Made by a program: the position numbers and the translations under genes. Of a DNA stretch of 64,000 bases, positions 1 through 12,169 are shown one piece after another (position 1 is the stretch's first letter; the number at the start of each line of letters is the position of its first letter). The stretch spans positions 1 through 64,000 of the forward strand of contig JAIFAC010000428.1 in the NCBI GenBank assembly GCA_026545765.1. Direction: 5' to 3'. Source of the stretch: Plantago major. Its lineage: Eukaryota; Streptophyta; Magnoliopsida; Lamiales; Plantaginaceae. The notes under the pieces are model-generated. The model had not been told where the DNA came from. It worked only from the letters and a program-made list of their open reading frames with translations, and made no database searches.

Positions 1-2583
1 CAAACAGAAAACAGAGTTAGTTGCTCGGCTTCAGAGATAGAACCATTTAGACTAAACATTCTTCCAAGAGGGAATCCACATTTTAGTGAATTTCTTGGGA
101 GTTTGTTTTGTCTAACTTGATCAGAAGGAGATGCAATAAAATTAGTAATTTTGATCTCAATTTTCCTTCTTGTGGTGTTTCTAGGTGTTCCTTTTGGTGC
201 TTTCTGGACCCTGGGTTTCTAGGATTGCTTTTCTGTAAACTTAGCCTTTCTGGCCAGGTTCCTTCTAGCTCTGGCATTCAGTTTTTCCGTGGCTTGAGAT
301 TTCTTCCACTTGCCTATTGCTACGGTAATATCACCTTTGCGCCATTGTTCTTGTCCTTCCTTATATTGTTGCGTAAGAACTTTTCCAATAGCACGATAGC
401 CAATGCCATTTCGAACACCTTTAGCTTTCAATACGCTCTTCGTAGTTTTACTAGTTTCGCACCATCTTTATTTTCATAAAATGGTACAAGAGAGAATTTG
501 CCTATTCCAGCAATTCTTCCTTTCCTAGTAATATAGCAATGGATGGTTACATGTCCGAGGGTTGTATTTCTTTCGTAAACCTCATCCACAAGTTTCTTGT
601 GAACTTGTTGTTCTTTCAAAGGTTGGGTTGCTACTCCTTTCCTTTGTCACCACCCTAGCTTTCCCACCAATGCTATAGGTGGTTGAAGAACCATTCGCTG
701 ACTTTTACAAAGGTCAACCTTTCATCACTCTTCTTCAAAGGAGATGAATTACTCGATTGTTCATCGAGTCCAAGTCCACCTTTCTGAGGGATCTCTTAGA
801 TAGGATTGAACCTCGGAGAGTGTCACTAGCCTTTGCATAAGATTGAAGGATAGCTCTTTCTTCTCGAAGTTTTCATTCTAAAGCATTTCATCATTTTATT
901 GGTAAGTTCATTCAAGGCTAGTTTGTGAGAATTTTCCTTCTCAGATATATGAGATTTCATAAAGGCTATTTCAGCGTTCTTGTTTTCAGATACTCTGATT
1001 AGCTTAGTAACACCTTTTTCAAGAGTTTCTTTCCTTTCCTCTAGAATTCTGATTTTGGATTGTGCTTCCAGAAATTCTTTCTCATAACGATCCAATTCAC
1101 TCTTGACCAACTCCAGATCCTCTATTCCATCATCACTCTCATAGTACGTAAATTATGAATTGTTAGTTACCTCATCACCATAAGACACATTTCAATGTCG
1201 AGATGTCTGACCAAGAATCTCAAAGAACTCCACACATTTCTTTCTTCTTCACCAAGTCAATTACATCGGGTGATTCCACACAATTGGTGATGGTAGGTTT
1301 GAGTCATCCAATCTCCATCTTCGTAATCATTCTCAAAGTCTAGAGCATCAAGTTGAATTTGAATCTTCTTCCTTTCTTCACCAAGAAGGCCTTTGATTTC
1401 TCTTGAAATTTCTTCCGCCCTTCTTGTCACAATTGCCTTGAGCTTGTTTAAAGCAGACAATCTCTTTGAAGTGACCAAGCTTTTGACAATAGAAGGTATA
1501 TCATTTCCTATTTCGCAGCCTTCAAGATTAACACCTTTCTTAATGGGGTGTTCGTAGAGTTGTTCACTCAGATGTTCTCAGATCGATGATAGTTTGGGCT
1601 AAGATGCTTTTTCACTTTTCTTTTGCTTTTCTTCTCTCAATCTCGACTCACAAATTTCTTCATGTGTCTTATCGCAAGAGCATTTTCTTCAGATGCTTCT
1701 TTGGTATCCTTCTTTTCGTAAGTTCCTTGAGAAACTAGAGCAACACTTTGCAATTTTTCAAATTGCTTGTTCTCTCCGAGTTGTCTCATAGTCTATGAGC
1801 AAGATGAGAGAAGAGCTCTCACCGAGTAATATTTGGCATCCCTTGATTGAAATAAAAGAACTTAGTGTGTTCCCAACAGATTGAGACTTCGACAATAGTC
1901 TTAATCTTTTCCGACTGGAGTATCTATTGCTTTCACCAAGTGCAGCCATATCACTCATAATCGTAGTAAATCAAATCAAGTTCTTCAAGAGTTTCGGGAC
2001 CTTGTTTGAAGTTTTGGAACTTCAATTTAAGAACTTCAACTTGTTTTCTTTGGTTTTCTCTGTTCGCATGTATTTCTTCACCAATCGCCGTGCAATCTTC
2101 GCGCTTTAGCACCCCACGCTTTACATCGTATGTGCTCAGTGTCGATCCGATGATTATATTACGAGCTTGACCATCCAATCAGGTCTCTTCGCATCTTCGC
2201 ATGTCCAGAGCTCTCGCTTGTCTTCATATATAATGCTTCCACGAGCAACATGACCACTATCACCAGCGCCCATGTCCTCGCTTCCATCTTCCTTGTCTGA
2301 GGCTTTTCTTCCATCAGACACCTCAGTAACTTGTTTGAGTTGTCTGATTTTGATAGGCCCTTCATTGATGACATAGATCATCTCATCACTAATGGCCTCC
2401 AGATGGAGCATCATGTTGTTCTTCCATTTCGTAGTTTTCTGGCTTTAGAACGGGAGCATCACTCAGAGACAAACCTGCACGCTTAACACACAAATTATAT
2501 AGTCCTCAGAAAGGGACAAAGTTCCTTCATCTATCTGGGGATCTAGGTTCAAGTATACTTGTGAACCTCCGCCCGATACCACT
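1..2583 (-). mobile_element. Copia element B: 5' leader and gag, partial
   Basis: Internal 5' region of a SIRE/Maximus-type Ty1/copia retrotransposon reading leftwards from its LTR at 2,584. It is broken into short ORFs near 2,154-2,414, 1,951-2,178, 1,758-1,958, 1,257-1,478, 826-1,110 and 219-619. These align in order with the gag of copy E (41.5-44.0 kb). The gag N-terminus (MMLHLEAISDEM) is at about 2.4 kb, the LKLKFQNFKQGP segment at about 2.0 kb, KKIQIQLDALD at about 1.35 kb, and a Lys/Glu-rich coiled coil at 0.83-1.11 kb. The element leaves the window just before the protease. Gag forms the virus-like particle. Frameshifts and stops are many, so this copy cannot be coding. Family assignment is firm; exact gag borders are not. 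Confidence 0.8.
2566..2581 (-). promoter_or_regulatory. Primer binding site of copia B
   Basis: Two bases after the LTR end on the minus strand lies TGGTATCGGGCGGAGG. It matches the initiator-methionine tRNA type of PBS (TGGTATCAGAGC) with changes, and lines up with the PBS of copy E at 41,434. It shows that the LTR at 2,584-3,951 is a 5' LTR. Confidence 0.7.
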
Positions 2584-3951
2584 TGTTGGTCCAGAGAATC
2601 GGCAAAGTAAAAGACTAGAGGGGGGGTGAATAGTCTTTTAAAACTTTTGTCGATAAACAGCTTCTTAAACTGGGGTTTCGATACTTAAATTCATAGCGGA
2701 AGACTTTAAGATAGGTAAGTGCGTAAACAATAAGTAAGTGTGTGTGCTTTGAAATGTAAATACGTAAAGTTAAATAACACAAAGTATAGTGGTATCCGGA
2801 GGTATGAATCCTCCAACTAATCCACTTCGGTCTTTCCGAGACCTAGAATTCACTAGAATGTATAATTTAGTTCACCTTACAATAATCCTATTCTAAGATT
2901 CCTAAACAAATGGTTCCCAACCAAATGTTCCCCGAAGTTATTCCCTCACTCCTAGAGCTAAGTACTTCCTCTACTCGATAACCTTGAGTTATTCCCCGAT
3001 TTCCCAAATCAAGTACTTCCTCTACTCCACGCCTTGATGGTGTTGGTTATAAGGTTTGTCGAGAGGCTTCTCAGATAACTTTTCGCTTATGTTTTCAGAG
3101 AGCCTAATAGAACAAGAATACTTAATACACTTGTTCAAAGGATGACACCGCTTTATCGACCCAAGTAATTGGTGTCCGCTCGAGAATGAGCTTCTAAAGG
3201 GTATCCGATAGTTCAACTCTTTCATGAATAACAATCTCTTGTTAAGGTTCGTGACAACTTAAAACTACTAGTGATTCTGCAAGCAATGTAAAGCTTTAAA
3301 GGGTAGTAGAGTGCTTGAGAGAATACTTTGCTTGATGGTAAGTTTGCAAGATAGAGCGCCTAAGGTGTGTTCTTCAAGCATCTAAGTGTGATATATATAG
3401 ATAAATTTGAGAGGCATTTCAATTGTATCCGCAGTTTCTATCAAATTATATCCGCTTATATCTTGAACTATGTACTCGTAAGTCACTCTCTTATTTCGAG
3501 AGGACTTGCTTTTGCAAAGATGTCCGCCGATGCATTTAATGCATATTATCGCTCATTGTCCTTAGTCTCAACGGATACATGAGCCTTCGATGGCTTGCAT
3601 GCTCCATACTCATGATGTCATATGTCCGTAATCATATTTCCAAAGTAAGTTAATGTACTTAAGAAAGGATTAAGGACATAGTCTTTCGAGTTAGACTAAA
3701 CCTTTGTGTCTTCATAAACCGTGTGCAATCTTCATTTCTAATCTTCACAAAGCTCCATTGCTAGATTGATCTTCATGGTCTTCTTGAAATACAAAATTAC
3801 ACTCGAGACCTATAATCCTAATACAAGATTTACTAGACTAATCATACTCAAAGGATTTCTTTACAATGTTCAAGTGAACCAAGAGCACTTAATCACCTTT
3901 TCGCTAAGAACATGTGATGAGTGATCAAAATACTAACAGATATTCCTAACA
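2584..3951 (-). repeat. Copia B 5' LTR
   Basis: 1,368-bp LTR read on the minus strand. It starts TGTTAGGAATATCTG (at 3,951) and ends in GGACCAACA (at 2,584), the termini of the other copia LTRs in the window. A TATA-like stretch lies at about 3,391-3,400. It is closest to the LTR of D (60,719-62,112). The flank on the start side (3,952 onward) is the interior of the third ORF of another copia copy (A), so B appears to have inserted into A. The second TSD would lie outside the window. Relative to D, it is altered mainly at CAG/CTG sites. Confidence 0.85.
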
Positions 3952-6900
3952 TCCTTCTTCATGGCTTCGCTTCTTGATTACTTCAAAATTCAACCATGCT
4001 TTGATGTGGTTGGTGTTAATCAAGATTGGCTTGTCTTTTCTCCATGCCATGAGTTTATGGATGGATCGTTCGAAACCTTGAATTTAGCAAAGAAATGCCC
4101 GAGTTTCGTAATCCAAGAGCTATTTTTCTGATTTATGCACCGAGATGAGAGGAGTTTTGTCATTCTTCACATACTCAATTTTGGCTTCTTCCGCCCGAGT
4201 GGAAGTCGACTTTGTCTTTGTTCACCTTCACTGCTCCTCCTTTATCTTGAATTTTCCTTTGGGTAATGTTTGAAGAACCACCCCGATAGACTTGGTATTT
4301 CCAGAGGGTGTTTTAGCTGCTAAAGGCTTTGCAGCTATGGGCTCAGTTAGGCTATCAATTTTCCTTTTTCTATGAAGAGGAGCTTCATCTTCATCAGTCT
4401 CTTCATCATCATCATCATCATCAAGATCAATTCTTGTGAGACTTTTACACCCTTCTTCATTGCCCAGGGATTTGATTTGGCCTTCTTCTTCTTCTTCTTC
4501 AGAAGATTCATCAATCCCTTTTACTTGTCTTCTCCTTGGAGCCTTGGTACTCCTTGGAGGTTTCTGTGCTCTGGCCCTTGTTGTCATTCCTTGTTCAGAA
4601 GTCGAGTGGTGGCCACTATCTCAGAGCAAATTGACCGGAGGAGGGCTCATTTATTCGAGAGGTGGTTGTTCAGATTTTCTTTTGTTTCCTCTTCCTCTCT
4701 GAGCCTCTTAATATTCTTCCCCCTTAGTCATTGTTGACTGACTAAGAATCACAAATGATTCTGAAAGAGAGTTAAAGTTCCCTTGCAGATAGTTGTAAGC
4801 AGCAACCAACTTTTCCAGATCGGCCTTGAGCTCCTTATTTTGTTTGATAAGACCAGCATCCTTATCATTAAGCTCTGCCAGTGGGCCTTGAACAAAGATC
4901 TCGCTTCCAAAAGATAGCAAGCCTCTTCAAAGGCTTTTGTAGCCAAGAGTTGGTCATCATCCCTAACCATGGTTGTTCTCGAGTGATGAGCTCAAGAATG
5001 ACTTCATCACAGGACGGATGCAATGGCGGCTTTGTCTTGAGAAGATAACTCCTTTTTCAATTTAGCCAGTACTTGATATCTATTCAAGTATTCATTGGAG
5101 TTGACATTTGGCAGCTTGTTGAATGTTTCAGGAGCAATCAACTTTCTTTTCAAATGTGAAACCGCCAAGTGTTCATTGCGGTGTTCCGCCAAAGTCTTGT
5201 CTTCCTCATCATCTGAGTTATCAGCCCAGTGATCTTCATCCTCTTGGACATTTTCATCAATGTTCTCTAGTCCAGCAACCATCTCAGAGATGGGTTTCTT
5301 TCCTTTCAGTGAGGAGGATGGAACATCTTCTTGGAATGCAGCCTTAGCATCATGCTTGTCATTAGATACTTGTTTAGTATTTAATTCCTCAACAATTGCT
5401 TGAACAACAAGCTGGAGTTCTTTCATTTCAGAATAAGCTTCCATTTCCTTGATTGTTTGATCTTCAATCTTCTGGAGCTTTGCTCTTGATTCAGCTATCT
5501 TTTCTTCCAGTTGAAGATGGTGCTGTTGTTCTTCTTCCAATGCTTGTTCGAGTTGAGCAACTCGCTTGTGCATCTGCTATTTTTGAGTTGTTCCTCAGAG
5601 TGCTCAACTACTTGTTCAAGTAAGGAGATGGAGTAGGGATTGTGAAGTCTTCTCGCAGCTTTTCAAATTTGAGGCAATGTGTCCTTGTGAAATCCCTCCC
5701 GTCCCTAGTGCAGGGGCATCATCATCATCGTTATCATCATCATCCTTTTTGTGATGGTCAGATGGAGGTTCATCAAAGTTATTCTCATCTATTTCTTCCT
5801 CCTCATCGTCTTCAGATACAAGATTAATCACTTCAGGAATAGTGATCCTCTGCCCATTAACCTCCTCTTGTTCAGAAGGAATAAATTGTAGAGTCTCCGT
5901 GGATCGCTTGAATGCCATCTGTAATCTTGTCCACCATCACCGATTAAAGGCTTGAATCAACTTCTGTGCCACTTCTCTGGAGAAATCCTTATGCAATAAG
6001 GTCGCAACTTGATACTGTTCCGTGGGAAACATTGCATGGATGTAGTTCTCCAAGTCAAGAACTCGTGCTCGTCTCGTAGGTTGATCTGTGACTCTAAATA
6101 TTTTAGAGAGATCTGAGCACCTTAACCTCTGCCATTTCTTGAAGCATTGAATGTGCTTTGGCAGGGTATGAGCTTTGAAGAAGGGAAGTAGGTCCTTTTT
6201 CTCATCATCTTAGACCTTCGTGGCACTTGTTTGAGCCTGAAAGAAAGAGTTCTGAGTTAGATTTAAAATTTGTGTAGATATCTGAGTACAAGTGTAGTTA
6301 GGTTTCTGAGGTACCTGAATGAGTACATCAGGCTCAGAGACTTGTACTACCGAGACAAGGGTTGCCTCAGATATCTTGTTGTGACGTGGAGACTTGGATG
6401 TCTGGTCCTAATCAACCTTTCTTTATGCTTGAACCTGAGAATTAAACCATAACACTTAGGAAATTTTATCAAGAAAATTTTTATTGACAAATCAGATATC
6501 TGAGATGTCAATTACCTCTGTTGGAGGCTCAGATGTTTGTCTCATAGAAACTTGTGCGCTTCGAATCTTTCAGGATGAAGGCCTTGATGCCTCATCAATT
6601 TCCATATGTTGTGAGGATTGAATGGGCAATTCCTCAACAACTTCTACTTCTTTGAACTGCTAGTAGAAAGTGTTAGTCTAAGAAAATGATCGAGATTGCT
6701 CGAGGAGTATAAATATCTCAATGAAATACCTTCTCTGTAAGGTTCAGATACTTGTTCCTCAAAGGCCTTGGAAGCCTCTGGATTCCTCTCTGAAGAGATA
6801 GACTTTTCAGTCTCTTCATTTTTCTTCTCAGTTGGAGCCTATTAGAAACAAACACTTATTAGTGAAGTGTATTAACGAATTTCTGAAAAATTATATCGTA

Positions 6901-7188
6901 AGGAAGTCTTTATCACCTGTAGCACAGGCTCAGATTCCTTAAGTTGTGAGGGTGTGGAAGCCTCCTTCTCAGTTTCTGAGGCAAGCTTTTCAGCTTCCTC
7001 TTGTTCTCGTGTTTCTAAATCAGCCTGTAACAAAGAAATTCTATTAAATAACAAGATTATGTGGCACAAAATATCACATGTAGAGAGTTAATCCATTCAG
7101 ATACCTGAGCAATGTCAGGCTGATTGGTCTCTGGAACTTGTGACCCTTCAATGTTTTGGTCTTGTTGTTCAATTTCAGCTTCTTTGTT
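3952..7188 (-). pseudogene. Copia A third ORF with introns, broken
   Basis: Homologue of the E third ORF (49.97-53.27 kb), inverted. The C-terminal domain is at about 3.95-4.25 kb, an acidic Ser/Glu stretch at about 4.47-4.52 kb, coiled coils at 4.7-5.6 kb and exon f from 6,236 leftwards. Upstream are short exons separated by five apparent introns at 6,237-6,314, 6,435-6,515, 6,660-6,729, 6,839-6,916 and 7,025-7,104 (78, 81, 70, 78 and 80 bp). Each has GT-AG borders and lies where E has an intron. Exon e is 120 bp in both copies and exon b is 108 bp (36 codons). The ORF is interrupted by stops, cut at 3,951 by the B LTR and at 7,188 by a different LTR. Gag and pol of A are absent. Function unknown; in SIRE-type elements this position holds an env-like or other extra ORF. 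Confidence 0.75.
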
Positions 7189-8617
7189 TGAGGTCGGCTC
7201 ACATAACATAAACATAATCCACTACCAAAGGAGTAACATAACATAAGGGAGTACTCCAGCCAGACATATTCCCCGAAGTGCACATAACATTTCATAGTCA
7301 CAACTGAGAGCTCAAACATAACATTTATCCATGCATTTGAACAAAACCATTTTACACTTGTCACACACATCATAAAACACGTTTTGGGTATTCACATACT
7401 TGATCCTTTTCAAATAGACTATTATATCAAGTCCCATATCTTGATATAACAACCATAAGTTGTTTGTCAAACATTAAAACTATATATATTCGATAATATA
7501 AAAAATAAGAGCAAAAGTGTCAAAGAAACCCCCTTACCTCGAAGACGATACGAATTCAGGTCAAGCTTAAATAATCCGCAAAACCCTCCATTATCTTGCA
7601 CATAAAATCCTTCAAAGTCACCGTATACCATAATCCTCCAAAACACCACTTGTTAACTCCGTCTCGTCTCTACTATAGTTTTATAGGTTGAAATTGAGAA
7701 AATAGGGTAAAACGGTAAATTCTGGAGCTAGGAAAAACAGGTTAAATGGTAGAAAGGCATAATTATGATTTTGGAACGTCTAGAGGTAAAATTGTAATTT
7801 TATGGGCCAGAATAGGCTGGAAATAAAAAGAATACAAAATCTGGATCCACCAAGGCTTGAAACCATCGATCTCCTGCAGGGCAACACCATCACCAATCCA
7901 ACAGAGCTACTGCAGCTTTCATTAACATTTAAGCCAACATATTTATCTCACCATTCCAGATTTATTAATTGCAACTTAGGTCCCCAAATCCACTCGAATT
8001 CTCCAAAGGCAGCCCCTCAACTTCCTGTAATTTTTCAACTTAGTCCCTCCGTAATCTGACACTCTTCCAAACACAAAATCCTCCAATCCCAATCCAAGCA
8101 AAGGTTCGTAGCTCATCCTAAACATCCTCCTCTATCCTGGTAACTCAAGATTTGGCAACAAACATCCTGAAAAGACAAACCCAATTCGAAACTCCCATAA
8201 ATCAGATTCTATGTTCTCTTCAAAGTCGATGCTCAATTCACCGTCTCGATTCATTAAAATTCTGGTTTCACAGTAGCATAAGTAACATTATCGAACAATA
8301 ATGTTCCCAAACTCTTGATCCCAATCGGACAGAACGAGAATAAGAAGAAGGAGAAGACAAGACGGCATAAGGAAATCAAAGAATAAGAAAGAAATAAATG
8401 AATATAAATAAACCCTAATGGGTTTACATACAAACTGAACTTGAGCTTTTTCAATAATTAGGCTTACGAATCTGATTCACTTTAAATAAGGTCTGTTTCA
8501 CATTATCGATCCATAAAATAATGACTTATAAAGTCCCGTAAATCAACTCAAGTCTATATAATTAATTCAGCTCCATAAAGTTAATAGACCGTCCAAAAAA
8601 AAATTCGGGATTTTACA
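7189..8617 (-). repeat. Solo LTR F, chromovirus-like (Tekay/Del type)
   Basis: On the minus strand this segment starts TGTAAAATCCCGAA, typical of the LTR start of Tekay/Del chromoviruses, and ends ...GCCGACCTCA at 7,189. It contains a GGGTTTATTTATATTC TATA-like region near 8.40-8.42 kb. No internal region is attached on either side. The left neighbour is copia A and the right neighbour is the RNase H of gypsy G. The 5-bp flanks (TTGTT at 7,184-7,188 and CCTTC at 8,618-8,622) do not match, so it is not a simple insertion. The right border is clear because the G reading frame runs straight into it. The left border is inferred from where A homology stops and a TG dinucleotide occurs. Confidence 0.55.
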
Positions 8618-9014
8618 CCTTCTTCAACACTGCACTTGTGAGAAAGTTCACAATATCTCGCATACCATGGCTCCTTCTCATCATCAAAACTTGTTCCCGT
8701 GAAAATTATCACAATTTCTTCTCCCTCATTAGGTGCGGTAATTCTGGAGAGGTGGTCTGCTATACTGTTCTCTTTCCCTGGCATGTCTACTATCTTATAA
8801 TCAAATTGTTGCAACATAAGTACCCACCGAATGAGTCTCGGCTTTGCGTCCGCTCGCTATCAGATGTCTCAGTGTGGCATGATCACTGTGGATGATAACC
8901 TGATATCCCACAATGTAACTTCGGAACTTCTCAAGGGTGAATACGACAGCCAAGAATTCCTTTTATGTGGTGTAGTAATTCTTCTGCGCATCGTTCATCG
9001 ATTTGCTTGCATAG
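8618..9014 (-). pseudogene. Gypsy G: RNase H end and start of integrase region
   Basis: The minus strand encodes the end of a Ty3/gypsy RNase H, with LQQFDYKIVDMPGKENS followed by IADHLSRI. This is the motif that marks the RNase H to integrase junction in plant gypsy elements. It is followed by EPWYARYCEL. The frame then reads directly into the LTR at 8,617, so integrase and the 3' end are missing. The upstream part of RNase H (about 8,820-9,014) is frameshifted. It continues the reverse transcriptase at 10,299 after removal of the solo LTR at 9,020-10,293 and one TAGAT copy. Confidence 0.8.
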
Positions 9015-9019
9015 TAGAT

Positions 9020-10293
9020 TGATGTGCTCAAATTACTACTTAGGAAAACAAGTAGGAAGCATTCATTGTAAACAGACTATGCTAACCACGAGATCGTTCG
9101 CTAAGGAATCAATTAGGCTACCACACGGATTGAAAGCAGACAATTACTTGTAGAAACAGTTTGATTTGTTTGAATTTGAGTACTTCTAATTATAACTAGA
9201 AAACAGAAAATTCAATGTACTTGATTTCAATGGTGATAGAAAGAACACAGTAGTTACGATCAAGCAATGCTAATTCGCTCTAGGGATACGTTCATATTGT
9301 CACACGGTCGGTGTACAGAAATCAGTCAATCCAATTCAACCAATCGTTATTTGAATGTTTTGAAATAGAGAAATCATGGGTCGTCAATCCACGATCCTTA
9401 ACCGGAAACGATTTTGAAAGTCTTAATCTAGCTTATTGGATTGAAGGTTTTACGAAGATTTAAAGATAGACGAACCTATATAAACGAATCTAAACCCTAG
9501 AAGCGAATATGCATAACCGTCACATAACTACCATGTTCGGAGTGGTTTAGCTACTCATTATAGAAGCAAGGATCAAAGAATTCAAGATATTGCTCATGCC
9601 AAACATAAACAGAATGATAATCGCATGCAAGCTCATACAATTCGACAAACAAGAACAAGAACGAATTGTAAAGAGATAAACAATAGAGAATTACCACAAT
9701 AACCAGGAATTCGATATCAATCCTTCAATTAAAGATAAAACCAAGCTCCAATGTAATTCAATCTCGTAATAATGTCTAGGATCTATTTTCTCTAACTAGG
9801 TTAAAAGAAAGTATGAAAGAAAGAATCAAAAATCTAATCTAATAAGGAAAGCAAAACTCTGATCCTGTGCTTCTCGCCGCGGCAGAAGGAATAGCTCGCC
9901 GCGGTGAGCCTTCTTAATCGAAGAATATATAGCCCTCGATAATTTCACAAGTAGCTTCAATCTTCAAAAGAGATTTCATTCGCAAAATCTCGCCGCGGTG
10001 GACCAATTTCTTCGCCGCGGCGAGCCTTCTTTAATTGTAGAAGATATACATTCGCTAAATATCGTCGCGACGAGCCTTCTTGCAATTTCCAGCTCCAAGC
10101 TCGTAAAATCTCACCGCGGCGAGCCATGCTAAGAAGCTTGTCCTCATTTAGCTCAAAAGACATCGATTCCTGCAAAATGTAAATAAAACACCAAAGTGTA
10201 AAAACGAACTAAAAAGACTATAAAACTAAAGACAAAGACTCGCAAAGACCGCTAAAAAAGGACCACATGAGACTCTAAATTATAGTCTCATCA
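9020..10293 (-). repeat. Solo LTR of the gypsy K family
   Basis: 1,274-bp LTR of the same family as 38,011-39,283 and 58,367-59,658. As read on the plus strand it starts TGATGTGCTCAAATTACTAC and ends GAGTCTCATCA. It is flanked by a perfect 5-bp TSD, TAGAT, at 9,015-9,019 and 10,294-10,298. It splits the pol of gypsy G between reverse transcriptase and RNase H. No internal sequence remains, so it is a solo LTR left by intra-element recombination. Orientation is inferred from K, whose coding strand is minus. The inside has CCGCGG-rich repeats (CTCGCCGCGG...) near 9.87-10.13 kb, absent from the K copies. Confidence 0.9.
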
Positions 10294-10298
10294 TAGAT

Positions 10299-11400
10299 TG
10301 CCCTGAACTTCTTGTCCACCTTCTGTCCTAATACAGCTCCAACAGCAAAGTCTGATGCATCACACATTATTTCAAACGGAATCTTCCAATTTGGTGCAGT
10401 CATAATTGGGGAGGTTATTAACTTCTCTTTCAGGCTGCTCCACGCTTTCATACAATCTTCGTCGAAATCAAACTTAACATCCTTCCTCAGTAGATTGTTG
10501 AGAGGTTTAGCTTCCACCGACAAGTCCTTGATACATCTCCTGTGAAAGTTGATATGCCCAAAAAAGGATTGAAGTTCCTTGACGTTGGTTGGTGGCGGTA
10601 GCTTTGATATCGTCTCCACCTTTGCTTCGTCCACTTTTATCCCTTCCTTTGAAATAATATGGCCCAGCACTATTCCTTCCTTCACCATAAAAGTACTCTT
10701 TTTCCAGCTCAGAGTCAGATTTCACTCGTTGCATCTTTCCAGAACTAGTGATAACTTTTGTAGACAGTCTTCGAATGAATTTCCAAACACTGAGAAGTCA
10801 TCCATGAATACTTCTATGAACTTTCCCACCATGTCGCTAAATATAGATGATGCATCTCGAAGGTAGCCGTTGCGTTGCATAATCCAAACGGCATCCTTCT
10901 TTAAGCAAACGTTCCAAAAGGGCAGGTAAAAGTAGTCTTCTCCAGGTCTTCAGGTGCAATGGGGATCTGGAAGAATCCAAATAGCCCGTCCAGGAAACAG
11001 TAATAATCATGCCCGTCACACTGTCCAACATCTGATCTATAAAAGGTAGGGGAAATGGTCCTTCCTTGTAGCTGCATTCAATCTCCTGTAGTCGATACAC
11101 ATCCTCCATCCCAGAGCAATCCTAGTTACGATATTATCCTTTAACGTTATTCCCGACTTCTTAGGAACCACGTATCGGACTCACCCAATTGCAACTTTCG
11201 ATAGGGTAGATCAGCCCGTTGTTCAAGTTTGTGGATCTCCTTCTTCACCACCGCCATTACTATCGGATTCGCCTCCTCTGAGTTTGTCTTACTGTCTTTG
11301 CTCCTTCCCCCAGTGTAATAGTATGCATGCACCTCACGCGGCTGATCCCCTTGACGTCGGTTATATCCCATCCTATTGCTTCCTTATACTTCTTTAAAAC
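10299..11400 (-). pseudogene. Gypsy G reverse transcriptase (Athila-like)
   Basis: Ty3/gypsy reverse transcriptase on the minus strand in several frames. FPLPFIDQMLDSV is at about 11.03 kb. The catalytic FMDD (the gypsy form of YxDD) is at 10,797-10,808 within FIEVFMDDFSVFG. GHIISKEGIKVDEAK is near 10.6 kb, FFGHINFHRRCIKDLS follows, and FEIMCDASDFAVGAVLGQ near 10.35 kb opens the RNase H. Frameshifts separate these blocks. It would copy the element RNA into cDNA. It lies downstream of the protease and gag of G, as expected for gag-PR-RT-RH order. Confidence 0.85.
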
Positions 11401-11559
11401 CTCTACTAACTTCTCTTCTTGATCCTTAGTTAAAGATGAATATATAATGACAGGAAAGAACTCGTCGTTGGATAAGAAAATGTACTTTCGGTCTGCGGGT
11501 AGCTGTTTGAGTTCAGGTTTCGACCTTAGAACCTCCTCTAATCAAATGGCTGGTGGATC

Positions 11560-12169
11560 GTCCTTCTCCGGGTTTTCCATTGTATCCACCAAATAGAGTT
11601 GCTCGATCCTCTCAAAGTACTCTATGTCAAAATCTTCTTCATCTTCCTCTATAAGATCTAGCCTCAGATATCCAAACTCGGCTTCGCTCCAAGATGAAAA
11701 TCATCCGCATTCCCAATATCCTCTCTCGAATCTCTTTCCTTCCTCTAGGAGTTCACCTTTAGAATTGAAATGCTTCTTCTGCCCTTCCACAATCAATGAA
11801 TAGGTCTTTTCTCCTGTGTTAACTACGGCTTCCATCTGATGTAGGGCTGGCCGTCCAATAAGTGTTTTAGACCTCATTACGCTTCCTTCCATATCCATCA
11901 CAAGGAAGTCTAGCCTCAACCTTATGCCTCCGATCTCCACAGGCAAACCTCTGATTTTCCCAGCACATTTCTATGTCAAATTGTCGGCCAGCTGGCCGCT
12001 AGTTCCACATCGTTCTATTTCGTCTTCAATCCCTAGCTCCCTTACTTTAGCCAATGACATAAGATTTACGCTGGCTCCAAGGTCTATCATGCAATTCACC
12101 TTTTTTCCCTTCACTCCAATCGTCATGTTGAATTGTCCCGGATCTCCTACTCCTCTTATGAATTGTCCC
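11560..12169 (-). pseudogene. Gypsy G aspartic protease region
   Basis: The minus strand encodes CMIDLGASVNLMSLAKVREL, the protease active-site region in which Athila elements carry DLGAS instead of DTGAS. It continues through MPVEIGGIRLRLDFLVMDME and TLIGRPALHQMEAVV, typical of the C-terminal half. A stop near 11,947 splits it. The N-terminal flank (LGQFIRGVGDPGQFNM) is cut at about 12,170 by a GGATC-rich insertion. Below 11,700 the frame is lost in an acidic linker before reverse transcriptase. Confidence 0.8.

Noticed and set aside
2584-3951. B LTR shared by A and B as a tandem, recombination-derived array
   Set aside because: Possible, but the start of the LTR abuts the middle of the A third ORF with no polypurine tract between, so insertion of B into A is simpler. 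The left half needed to decide is outside the window.
4372-4737. Plus-strand frames of about 120 codons across 4.37-4.74 kb
   Set aside because: Antisense to the acidic Ser/Glu region of the copia A third ORF; runs of F and S are the reverse reading of GAA/GAT repeats.
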